Shown here: one piece after another, positions 10,701 to 17,373 of the stretch | How positions within the stretch are numbered: position 1 is the first letter of the stretch | Layout of the letters: every line of letters starts with the position of its first letter | Assembly (NCBI GenBank): GCA_945861565.1 | Contig: CAMAUY010000019.1 | Location: 1 to 63,671, forward strand | Direction: 5' to 3' | DNA from: Akkermansia muciniphila | GTDB lineage: Bacteria; Verrucomicrobiota; Verrucomicrobiia; Limisphaerales; UBA9464 | DNA: 63,671 nt | Notes under the pieces: generated by a model | Databases searched by the model: none | The model's input: only the letters and a program-made list of their open reading frames with translations | What the model was told of the DNA's origin: nothing | Made by a program: the position numbers and the translations under genes

Positions 10701-12658
10701 AGTCGATGTTCGAGACGGGCCGGGCCATAGTCGGATCGAAAATTCAGGCGCAGCGAAAGCTTGTACGATTTCCAGGGCTGGAGGCTCGTGCCGCCCTGGA
10801 CGCGCACGCCGCAATCCACCTGAAAGCCGTCACGGCCGTCGGGCTCAATCAACTCCGCGGAGGCCGCGCGTTCCCAGTTCGTGCCCTCCAGCTGGCCGTT
10901 CGAGTAGATGCCGTGCTCCGGGCTGAACCAGTCTCGGACCGGCATGACGAGCGAGATCACCGGCAAGGAGCGCAGGCCGGCGCGCACCCGTGCCGCGTAG
11001 GCCGGCGCATCCACGATGCGCGGGTCCATCGCGTAATCGCCCGCGGTAATTTTCGTGGAGCCCCAGTTCGTCGGAAAACCTGCCGGATTGGCGGATTGCC
11101 GAATGACCTGATCCGGGAACACGTAGCTGTGCGTGGCCACTTTGGATGGCAGCCGGTTGGTCTTGAAGGCCGCCGCCCGCACAATCAGCGAACGCTCGAT
11201 CCGCACCGGCCCCGCGTAAATTGCGCCGGTGCCTTCCGTCGGCTCGCTGCCGTCGGTCGTATAGCGGATCACCGCGTCCGCGTCGGCGTTGGTCAGAGTC
11301 AGGTCCACCGGGGCGTCGCGGAACGCGCGTTCGGCACTGAACTGCACCTTGGGCAAAGCAGCCCCGATGCGGCTGGTGCCGTTCGCTGCACCGGGTGAAG
11401 GGGTGCGGAAATACTGCCACGAAGCGCCGCTCGACAATCCAAACGAGTAGTCGTTGCGCTGCGTGGGATACTTCGGTGCTAACGCGGACGACACTCGTCG
11501 CGGGGCGTTTGCGTCGAACAACCCCAGATACTCCCCATCGCCACCCAATTTGAAATTCGTGTGCAATCGCGCGCCGGTCCCGGCGGCGCGGCGATCTTTG
11601 CCGGAGGCGAAGACGACGACGTATTGCCCTGGTGGCAGGTTCAATTCAGGGAAGGTCCATTTGCCAGGGAAGTCAGCGTCATCGGTCAACGACCAACCGG
11701 CCAGATTCACCGCCGTCGCGCCGGCGTTGTGGAGTTCAATCCAGTCCTCCGCATCGCCGTCCTCGTCCTTGAGGCCGTTCAGATTCGAAGCACAGAATTC
11801 CGTCAGGACCACCTGGCCGGTCGGAGCAGAGGCGTCCACAAAATACTCCCACGTTCGCCCCTCGAAGCCGTTGGCCGGTTCGGCCAGGTCCCGGATACCG
11901 TGATTTTCGGCCCACGCGATGCCGGCAACGCCCTCGGCCGTGGGCGGGAATTCAAACACGTACGGCCCTGCCAGGATGCCGCTGACGCTGGCGGCAGGCT
12001 GACCCTCGATCAGCAAATCGGCCGCGTCGAGACCCGTGACCGGCTCATTGAAAAGCACCTCGACCTGCGTTAAGTGCTGCGGGCGTGCTGCGGGCGGTGG
12101 ATGCACTTGGACCACCACCGGCGGGATCCCGTCCACCAGTGTGTACTGCCAGCGTGACGCCCCCACGGTGTGATCGAAGGGATTTGGCGTCGCGCCAAAA
12201 TCCGCGATGCGATGTGTAGCCGCCAACGAAACCTGCACCATGCCGCGCGCGGGCGGATCGAACGTGAACGAATACACCGCTCCGCCGCCGGTCACGCGCC
12301 TGGCCGGCACGTGGTTGATCAGCAAATCCTCCTCGTCCACGCCCGAAACCGCTTCGCTGAAGGTCACGGTGATTTCGCCCAACGCCGTGACTGTTCCGGG
12401 GGCGGGCGTCACCGCAATAATCACCGGCGGGGTAAGATCGAGGCGCGCCGCCGCCAAACCGGCATTGAACTGGAAATCGCCGTTTTCGCGGGCGCGATGG
12501 AAGGCCTGCGCCGCAAGCACGTTGGTGCCTTCGCGCAATGCCGTGGTGAGACGTGTCGCGACCAGGATCTCCGCGCGAGCGGTCTCGGAACCCAGCACAA
12601 AGCAGAAAACAGCGAGCCAATGCCAACACTCGCACGATGCCCCATTAAACCGGCTCAT
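7784..12658 (-). CDS. Giant secreted CotH/lamin-tail-domain protein
   Basis: A 1624-residue exported protein. Order of parts: signal-type segment (1-29, ending ETARA); two Ig-like SbsA-type repeats with TPPVIIAV/IPPVVVQV starts (about 75-280); lamin-tail domain (VVLTEFCASNLNG, about 285-400); chitobiase-like C-terminal fold (VIRYTTDGSEPT, about 440-510); CotH kinase-like domain (about 560-900, with HNWYAIRR and WRFHSWDAEQ); a second chitobiase-like fold (IFLTLDGTDPR, about 970-1050); three further lamin-tail domains (about 1060-1440); a thrombospondin-3-like Asp-rich segment (DRDGDGLPDGWEQ) and a C-terminal beta domain. CotH is an atypical protein kinase family, so phosphorylation of a surface or secreted target is possible. 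The start overlaps the arsC stop by four bases (ATGA). The N-terminal domain before ALREGTNVLAAQAF looks shorter than in relatives. Confidence 0.85.
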   Translation of the reverse strand: MSRFNGASCECWHWLAVFCFVLGSETARAEILVATRLTTALREGTNVLAAQAFHRARENGDFQFNAGLAAARLDLTPPVIIAVTPAPGTVTALGEITVTFSEAVSGVDEEDLLINHVPARRVTGGGAVYSFTFDPPARGMVQVSLAATHRIADFGATPNPFDHTVGASRWQYTLVDGIPPVVVQVHPPPAARPQHLTQVEVLFNEPVTGLDAADLLIEGQPAASVSGILAGPYVFEFPPTAEGVAGIAWAENHGIRDLAEPANGFEGRTWEYFVDASAPTGQVVLTEFCASNLNGLKDEDGDAEDWIELHNAGATAVNLAGWSLTDDADFPGKWTFPELNLPPGQYVVVFASGKDRRAAGTGARLHTNFKLGGDGEYLGLFDANAPRRVSSALAPKYPTQRNDYSFGLSSGASWQYFRTPSPGAANGTSRIGAALPKVQFSAERAFRDAPVDLTLTNADADAVIRYTTDGSEPTEGTGAIYAGPVRIERSLIVRAAAFKTNRLPSKVATHSYVFPDQVIRQSANPAGFPTNWGSTKITAGDYAMDPRIVDAPAYAARVRAGLRSLPVISLVMPVRDWFSPEHGIYSNGQLEGTNWERAASAELIEPDGRDGFQVDCGVRVQGGTSLQPWKSYKLSLRLNFRSDYGPARLEHRLFSDTPVTSFDTLVLDAGLNYAWHYGGASSASEQRHRAKYVQDQFVSDLQNAAGTPSFHGRWVNLFINGLYWGIYGLHENPNAAFAADYFGGDETEYDVLKHTGSTVQDGNALAWQAMMTVARRGLADPANYAALAGLVDLPALADYLLINFYVGNTDWPHHNWYAIRRRAPGALWRFHSWDAEQVLKGVNDDRTVVVDVDSPAELYSLLRKNAEFRLLFADRAHRHFFNGGILSVHPQHVIPDPVHPQWNRPADFFFRRVAEIQSAIAAESARWGDNQRPAQPYTPDVEWKAELDWMRGTYFPQRSAIVLNRLSAAGLYPKVAAPTLSQHGGYAPAGFELTLRAPAGEIFLTLDGTDPRVPRSGALSASAVKYGGSALVLTQDVIVKARVRSGSEWSALMEAVFQVARLRVPLLPTEIMYHPPGGNAFEFLELQNFGRVALDLSGHVLEGIGFMFPPGSEIGPGQVVVLASSLNSAAFAGRYPAVPVSGYFAGSLANGGESLALRDPQGQTIWQFEFDDASGWPVAADGAGASLELAEPESDLSNPVTWRASTAAGGTPGVWRQPVNGPVRLNEVLAAPTALGALDFVEIHNSGATDVALAGWQLTDRSGARAFSLPADARVAAGGFAVVWCDGHTNAGSWHAPFALDRDGDDVFLHDTDGHRVDALSFGPQADGFSLGRDSGGAWRLSQPTVAADNVAAPTAATSSLALNEWLANALPGDDDWLELFNRNPAAPVALKGMYIAADDTLFRIGTHAFVTPGGFLRLRLAGKSGGSHVGIKLSAAGDTIQLLDATGAPVDRVDFGAMAQDASMGRLPDGEPGIVVLAAQTPGAPNSQDPLATDRDGDGLPDGWEQANGQDPRSASGDDGAKGDPDADGQTNLQEFLAGTLPNDADSHLRLAAVKVAPGAVELEWKAVPGRRYAIEFCGKLPSADWLELTNLPPAETAGTIRVPLDLSGASGIRFLRLGVSLR

Positions 12659-13092
12659 CGACAGGCTTCATCCTTCCGCCCGGCCGCATAGGCCTCGAAC
12701 ACGCGCCTGATCTCGTCGCGCACGCGGCGGAAGACCTGCATTTGCTCGTCCTCGGTGCCGGTGGCATGGGCGGGATCGTCAAAGCCCCAGTGATGGCGGT
12801 TGAGCTGGCCGGGAAACACGGGGCAGGCTTGGTCGGCATTGCCACAGACGGTGATGAGGGTCTCAACATCCTCTGTTAAGAACTCGTTCATGTGTTTGCT
12901 GGCGTGCGAGCTGATGTCGATGTCGATCTCGGCCATGGCTTTGATCGCGAGGGGGTGGACGTAACCGGCGGGCCTCGATCCGGCGCTGGCGACGGTGTAG
13001 CCGGCGCCCAAGGCGCGGCGCAGAATGCCTTCGGCCAGATGGGAGCGGCAGGAATTGCCGGTGCAGAGGATGAGAATGGTGGGTTTGTGCAT
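12655..13092 (-). CDS. arsC: Arsenate reductase, thioredoxin-coupled type
   Basis: A 145-residue LMW-phosphatase-fold arsenate reductase. The phosphate loop CTGNSCRS has Cys10 and Cys15. The redox cysteines Cys83 and Cys90 (TVCGNADQACP) sit almost exactly where S. aureus pI258 ArsC has Cys82 and Cys89, so electrons probably come from thioredoxin. It reduces arsenate to arsenite in the cytoplasm. It lies in a minus-strand arsR/aquaporin/arsC operon, 22 bases after the aquaporin, and its stop overlaps the start of the CotH gene. No arsB or acr3 pump is present, so arsenite exit is probably through the aquaporin. Confidence 0.92.
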   Translation of the reverse strand: MHKPTILILCTGNSCRSHLAEGILRRALGAGYTVASAGSRPAGYVHPLAIKAMAEIDIDISSHASKHMNEFLTEDVETLITVCGNADQACPVFPGQLNRHHWGFDDPAHATGTEDEQMQVFRRVRDEIRRVFEAYAAGRKDEACR

Positions 13093-13114
13093 GGGGGAAA
13101 GCGAGCTGTTCGGG

Positions 13115-13792
13115 TCAATGGGTAGCCGGTGTGCATCGGCCCCCGCAGCAGCCGGGATCGCGCACGCCGATGCAAAGCGGCACCGCGATCATGGCACCGA
13201 GCACCGGGGCGACGAGGTAGAGCCAGAGATGCTCGAAATGTCCGGAGACAAGCGCTGGAGCGAGCGAGCGGGCGGGATTCATTGAAGCACCACTGGCAGG
13301 ACCGGCAAACATGGCTTCCAGCGCGATCACGCCGCCGATGGTAAGGCCCGCCGTGATGCCTTTTTCCTTCGCGCCCGTGGAGACGCTGAGGATGGTCAGC
13401 ATGAGGATGGCGGTGAGCACCAGCTCCAGCCAAAGGCTCTGCAGCGCTGACCCGGCGGGCAGCGTGGACCCCAGCAGGACGTCTTGTGGATACAGGACGT
13501 GCAGCAGCAGGCTGGCCGCCAGCGCCCCGATGAATTGTGCGCCAAGGTAACCCGGCACGTCCCGCCAGGCGAAGCGGCGTGCGACGGCGAAGCCGAGCGT
13601 GACCGCCGGATTCAAATGCGCGCCGCTGATATCGCCAAAGGTGTGAATCATCGCGAGCACGACGAGGCCGAAGGTGAGCGCGATGCCCACGTGGCCGATA
13701 GAACCGTGGCTGGCGGCATTGATGATTATGGCTCCGGTGCCCGCGAAGACGAGCGTGAAGGTGCCCAACAGCTCGGCGAGGAGTTTTTTCAT
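13115..13792 (-). CDS. Aquaporin-family channel in ars operon (AqpS-like role)
   Basis: A 225-residue MIP channel with two NPA boxes: HLNPAV (NPA at 61-63) and SMNPARS (172-174). The hydrophobic profile fits six membrane helices plus two half-helices. The C-terminus carries CCGGRC, possibly a metal(loid)-binding tail. Between an ArsR and an ArsC gene and with no ArsB/Acr3 pump, it most likely lets arsenite leave the cell down its gradient, as shown for Sinorhizobium meliloti AqpS. ATG at 13792 gives the family N-terminus (MKKLLAELLGTFTLVF); the longer frame upstream overlaps the remnant gene. Confidence 0.88.
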   Translation of the reverse strand: MKKLLAELLGTFTLVFAGTGAIIINAASHGSIGHVGIALTFGLVVLAMIHTFGDISGAHLNPAVTLGFAVARRFAWRDVPGYLGAQFIGALAASLLLHVLYPQDVLLGSTLPAGSALQSLWLELVLTAILMLTILSVSTGAKEKGITAGLTIGGVIALEAMFAGPASGASMNPARSLAPALVSGHFEHLWLYLVAPVLGAMIAVPLCIGVRDPGCCGGRCTPATH

Positions 13793-13799
13793 GGGAAGC

Positions 13800-13986
13800 T
13801 CAACCGCATTTCGATCCCGGTGTGCAGCAGGTGGTCGGCAGCGCCGCGGGCGGGGCCGGAGCGCACGCACCCGGCAGGCAGAGGCCACGCGCAAGGCAGT
13901 CCGTAGGCTTCAAACTGAGGCGGAAGAAACGACAATGGCCTCTCGGCATGAGCCCGGAGGTGGGTGAGAAATTCGGTGAGGGTCAT
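13800..13986 (-). pseudogene. Internally deleted DUF6428-like ars-operon gene
   Basis: The ATG at 13986 opens MTLTEFLTHLRAHAERPLSF, which resembles the N-terminus of DUF6428 proteins of bacterial ars operons. After about 25 codons the family match moves to another frame: PTDCLARGLCLPGAC and TTCCTPGSKCG, then TGA at 13800. That Cys-rich end is how these proteins finish as I remember them (CLA...C...CCTPGGGCC). About 100 central residues are therefore missing and the frame is shifted. Without the shift the frame continues as a 65-residue nonsense tail. Family assignment is from memory of the motif. Confidence 0.55.
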
Positions 13987-13992
13987 GGCAGG

Positions 13993-14304
13993 TCAGCAGC
14001 AGGGCTTGGTTTTGACATTCCTAGGCGCGAGCTGGTCGAGGCAGCGGAGGAAATCGCCGAGGCAGTCGCAAGCGAGGCGGTAGTAATTGTTCAGACCGCG
14101 CTTGTCGGAGACGAGGACACCGGCCTGGCGCATGATGCTTAGATGCTTGGAGACCGTGGACATGTCCGCGCCCACGAGGTCTTTCAAATCACACACGCAC
14201 ATCTCACCGCCCATCAGCGCCTCGGCGATGAGGAGGCGCGACGGGTGAGCCAGGGCCTTAATGACGGCGGAGCGCTTGCTGGAAACAGTCTGGCGGGAAG
14301 GCAT
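13993..14304 (-). CDS. arsR: ArsR-family metalloregulator
   Basis: A 103-residue winged-helix repressor. The helix-turn-helix includes MSTVSKHLSIMRQAG (residues 48-62). The arsenic-sensing motif ELCVCDL appears as EMCVCDL with Cys36 and Cys38, and further cysteines are at 79, 81, 88, 102 and 103. In the apo form it should bind the operator and block the downstream genes; As(III) or Sb(III) binding would release it. It is first in the ars operon and a palindrome lies just upstream at 14320-14335. Selectivity for arsenic rests on the CVC motif and neighbours. Confidence 0.9.
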   Translation of the reverse strand: MPSRQTVSSKRSAVIKALAHPSRLLIAEALMGGEMCVCDLKDLVGADMSTVSKHLSIMRQAGVLVSDKRGLNNYYRLACDCLGDFLRCLDQLAPRNVKTKPCC

Positions 14305-14319
14305 GGGTAACCTGTCTAT

Positions 14320-14335
14320 TTGGCTAAATAACCAA
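14320..14335 (-). promoter_or_regulatory. Putative ArsR operator upstream of arsR
   Basis: TTGGCTAAATAACCAA is a near-perfect 16-base palindrome; only the fifth pair and the centre differ. It lies 16-31 bases before the arsR ATG (14304) in an AT-rich stretch, where a repressor would cover the promoter. It is the most likely site for autoregulation of the ars operon. Confidence 0.5.
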
Positions 14336-14438
14336 TTTGTTGTCTGCCATCAAGAATTGTTCTGTCCTGCATCTCAACCGGATGCTGGCCTCAGCGGCGG
14401 ACGGGGGGAAATCCAGCCTACCCATTGATAGATTTCCC

Positions 14439-15164
14439 TTAATTGATGTTGCCGCTGATGAACGGCGAACCCCAGACCGAGAGCCGCTCCATGGCAAAGC
14501 CGGACTCGGCCGCGAGGTGGGCCATTTCGTCCGGCGTGATGAGGAATAGATGGCCGTCCGCGTCCGGCTTGAACTGCTGGCTTTCGAGGGCCTGAAAGTC
14601 AGTGATCTGCGACCAGGTGGGCAGCTTGTTCCGAAAGAAGTCTCCGTTGGGGGTCGTGACGAGTGCGCGGCCGCCGGGTGCGAGGAATCGCCGGAGCTGC
14701 CGCAAAAAATCCACGCTGTGCGCGACGTGCTCCAAAACCTCACAGGCGATCACGAGGTCAAAGCGGCCGGTATGTTCCGGGTCGAGTTTGAAAAGGTTGC
14801 CGCCCAGCACACAGATCTTATCGGCGTTGCTGAAGTGCGCGAGGTCCGCGCCAAGCGTTTCGGTGCAAAGGTCATTGGCCGTCACTTGACAACCCTGCGC
14901 CGCGAGCACAGCACACAGCGCCCCGTCGCCGGCTGCCACCTCCAGAACGCGCCGCGGTTGAACCGCGAGGGCGTCGGTCTCAGCGAGCAGGGCGCGCATT
15001 CTGCCATAGGCCCAGTAGGAAGGCGCACGGGCGGAGCCGAAATTCCATCCGTAGGGATCGGGGAAGTCCCGGCTGGAAAAAGGCCGCACTGCACCCAGCC
15101 CCTCGCAACAGACCCGGTGGAAGGTCGGCCACGGATAACTGGTCCGCGTGAGTGGGGCCTTCAT
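14439..15164 (-). CDS. SAM-dependent methyltransferase
   Basis: A 241-residue class I methyltransferase. Motif I is VLEVAAGDGALCAVL, followed by an acidic loop (TANDLCTE), motif IV IACEVLEHV, and motif V (LAPGGRALVTTPNGDF). The arrangement is of the UbiE/Methyltransf_11 type. ATG at 15164 excludes 30 upstream codons that overlap a UXS-like tail in another frame. It lies eight bases after that tail, which suggests the two once formed a sugar-nucleotide or polysaccharide operon. The substrate cannot be told. Confidence 0.8.
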   Translation of the reverse strand: MKAPLTRTSYPWPTFHRVCCEGLGAVRPFSSRDFPDPYGWNFGSARAPSYWAYGRMRALLAETDALAVQPRRVLEVAAGDGALCAVLAAQGCQVTANDLCTETLGADLAHFSNADKICVLGGNLFKLDPEHTGRFDLVIACEVLEHVAHSVDFLRQLRRFLAPGGRALVTTPNGDFFRNKLPTWSQITDFQALESQQFKPDADGHLFLITPDEMAHLAAESGFAMERLSVWGSPFISGNIN

Positions 15165-15172
15165 GGGCGGGT

Positions 15173-15300
15173 TCAGCGAACAGCGGAAACTTTGTTCGGG
15201 AAGTACGCGATGGTGCTCTTCAGCCCCTCGCCCAGCGGCACCTTCGGCTCCCATTTCAGCAGCTTCTTCGCCCGGGTGATGCCGGGTTGGCGCTGCATCG
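15173..15300 (-). pseudogene. C-terminal stump of UDP-glucuronate decarboxylase-like epimerase
   Basis: On the minus strand the 41 codons from 15298 read ITRAKKLLKWEPKVPLGEG followed by LKSTIAYF and end in TGA at 15173. This is the typical last helix and tail of UXS/NAD-dependent sugar epimerases (D...KAKKLLGWEPKV.L.EGL..TI.YF). The preceding roughly 270 residues with the Rossmann fold are absent; sequence upstream of 15300 belongs to the end of another gene. The gene is cut and cannot work alone. Confidence 0.7.
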
Positions 15301-15310
15301 TATGTGAATA

Positions 15311-16474
15311 TTACGATCCTCTTGCGGCGTGTTGTGCGAATTTATGCTTGAGCATGGTGGCGGCATGCGTGTAGCCGCCACCTAACCCGTCAACGAAATG
15401 AATGTGCTGGTCGCGGCGATTGCGGACATAGCAGGACATGACGCTGGCCGCGCAGACTTGGATCCCGAACCGGATTTCGCCCGCCTCTTCGAGCCTTTGC
15501 AGAGACTCGACGAGCGCAGTTCGCTGGCCCACCGTTCCCGACATGATGGTGTTGATGCGCCCGTCGATCATCAAGGTGTCAGACCACTGCACGACATTGT
15601 GCAGATAATTGGCACCCCCCCGCGTGAACGCAAAATACAGCCCGCCGAGACGGGTGAGAAACCAATTTGCCACGAGGTAACCAAGATCGAACCGACCGAG
15701 CTTGGCGCGCATTTCCGTGCCGATGTTGCCCAGGGTCGCCTTCAGCTTGAGCTGTGGCAGCGAGACTGGGCTGCGACGTTCCAAAGGCCCGTAGATCGCG
15801 TCGATTTGCCTGAGCACGGAAGAAAAGATCGTCGCCTGCCGCCGATCCTCACACACGGTGAGCAATAGGCACACAATTTCCTGGGTGTTTTCCGGCGGCT
15901 TGATGCTGTCCCACCGACATTCCATGCCGTCGAGGTCCAGCGTGGCATTTGAGACCGCCGATGGGGCCGCGAAGTCGTCGCTCTTGATGCGCTTCTCGAC
16001 ATACTGCAACCCTTCGCCCAGAGCGACGGGGATCACGAGTCCTTGGTGGACGTCAATCTTGGCGATTCGGAGCCGAAGGCCGTGGCGATAAACGTCGGCC
16101 AGCGGCACACTTCCGACCCGCAGTTCCAGCCCGAAGTTTGCGCGCGCGTTTTCCCGATGCACGATGAGGGCTTGCTGGATGGGATCTGCGAGCGAGGGCG
16201 GCACCAGCAGCGTAGCGCCGTCTCCGCCAAAAAAGAACGGCAGCGAGACTCCCGCCCGGTGAGCGATGTTCACTGCGGCGATGATGCTGCCGGTGGCGAG
16301 AAGGTTGACGAGATGATGCCGTCCGTCGCTGAGCGCCTCGGTCGATTTGCGAACATCGGTGAGAATGACCTGCCAGTCTTCCGGGACGGCAAAGAATCGT
16401 GTCTCGTCTCCCACCAACTGGCTGACAGGAATAGTGTTGGCAGGAAGATTGGAATAGAAGCGCAAGGAATCCAT
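15311..16474 (-). CDS. DUF3095 family protein (adenylate-cyclase-like fold)
   Basis: A 387-residue protein recognised as DUF3095: FYSNLPANTIPVSQLVGD at the N-terminus, VPEDWQVILTDVRKSTEAL, then FFFGGDGATLLVPP, which resembles the nucleotide-binding loop of class III nucleotidyl cyclases. The central part is variable, with a conserved-looking C-terminal GGGYTHAA. Members are predicted cyclase-like proteins of unproven activity. TDVRKS keeps an acidic residue that could bind metal. ATG at 16474 is chosen over an upstream TTG. It has no operon partner; the gene ends about ten bases before the UXS stump. Confidence 0.75.
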   Translation of the reverse strand: MDSLRFYSNLPANTIPVSQLVGDETRFFAVPEDWQVILTDVRKSTEALSDGRHHLVNLLATGSIIAAVNIAHRAGVSLPFFFGGDGATLLVPPSLADPIQQALIVHRENARANFGLELRVGSVPLADVYRHGLRLRIAKIDVHQGLVIPVALGEGLQYVEKRIKSDDFAAPSAVSNATLDLDGMECRWDSIKPPENTQEIVCLLLTVCEDRRQATIFSSVLRQIDAIYGPLERRSPVSLPQLKLKATLGNIGTEMRAKLGRFDLGYLVANWFLTRLGGLYFAFTRGGANYLHNVVQWSDTLMIDGRINTIMSGTVGQRTALVESLQRLEEAGEIRFGIQVCAASVMSCYVRNRRDQHIHFVDGLGGGYTHAATMLKHKFAQHAARGS

Positions 16475-16646
16475 GCGTAAAGAAAGAGTCAATTTTTGAG
16501 AATGGCTGCTTCACACCGGACTTCCTCGGGCTATGGAGCGGGTGATTGAGGCAAGTTCGCGACGCCGGTGAATCTTTCTGCCTGTTTGCTTAGGGACTTA
16601 ATCCTTCCATGGCGAATCGCTTTCTTTCCTCAATGCTCTGATCCAA

Positions 16647-17217
16647 ATGAATCCACCTTTTTTCAGCAAGCAACCTTTTCCGTGGGGCTGTGGGTGCTGG
16701 CTGTGCATCGAACACGCACTTCAAGGCGGGTGAATACCTGTTCCACGAAGGCGATGCAGCCGACCGATTCTATCTGCTCCGCAGCGGCCGCGTGCGACTG
16801 GAAATCGCCGCGCCGGTGCTAGCGCTGCTCGACGCCGGTGTCGAAGTGCACTGCCTGCGCGATCTCACCCGCGGCGGTCTCGCGAGTGCGTTGAACGAAA
16901 TCGCCGTCGCCGCCCGGGTTCAGGTGGACATCGATGAAAGCGCTGTTCCTGTGCGGGAGGAAGTGCGCGGCGCATGCGAAATTCTTGGCCTTGACCCGCT
17001 CTACACGGCAAACGAAGGCCGCTTCGTTGCCTTCATCTCTCCGCGTGACCTCCCGCGCGCTCTCGATCTGCTGCACACCCACCTGCTCGGTGCCGACGCC
17101 GTGTTCATCGGAACCGTGAGCGCCGGCACCCCCGGGCTGGTGACACTCAAGAACCGGCTTGGCAGCCAGCGGGTGCTCGACCTCCTGAGCGGCGAACAGT
17201 TGCCGAGAATTTGCTGA
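16647..17217 (+). pseudogene. Chimera: cyclic-nucleotide-binding domain joined to HypE C-terminus
   Basis: From 16690 an open frame first gives a cNMP-binding beta-roll piece (THFKAGEYLFHEGDAADRFY, then LLRSGRVRLEI), then near 16811-16822 turns into the C-terminal half of HypE, the carbamoyl dehydratase of [NiFe]-hydrogenase maturation: CLRDLTRGGLASALNEIAVA, PVREEVRGACEILGLDPLY, ANEGRFVAF and the final LPRIC, whose Cys is the HypE thiocarboxamide site. The ATP-binding N-terminal half of HypE is absent. The start of the cNMP gene (ATG 16647) is in another frame, so that part is damaged too. I read it as a deletion scar rather than a working gene. Confidence 0.75.
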
Positions 17218-17373
17218 ACCGGATGGATTTGGCTTTCACGCTTGTCCCCCCTTTGTATCGCACTTGGAGAACGATTTCACCCATTCGACGTTTCGGTGAA
17301 TCGATAGCATCGTCGATTTGACTGAAACCTTTTGTTCTCCGGCTGTGTGGTTGAACCTGAACTGCGAAATGCT

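Noticed and set aside
9710..11398. 562-residue plus-strand open frame
   Set aside because: It is a shadow of the CotH/lamin-tail gene in high-GC DNA; its residues are Arg/Val-rich noise.
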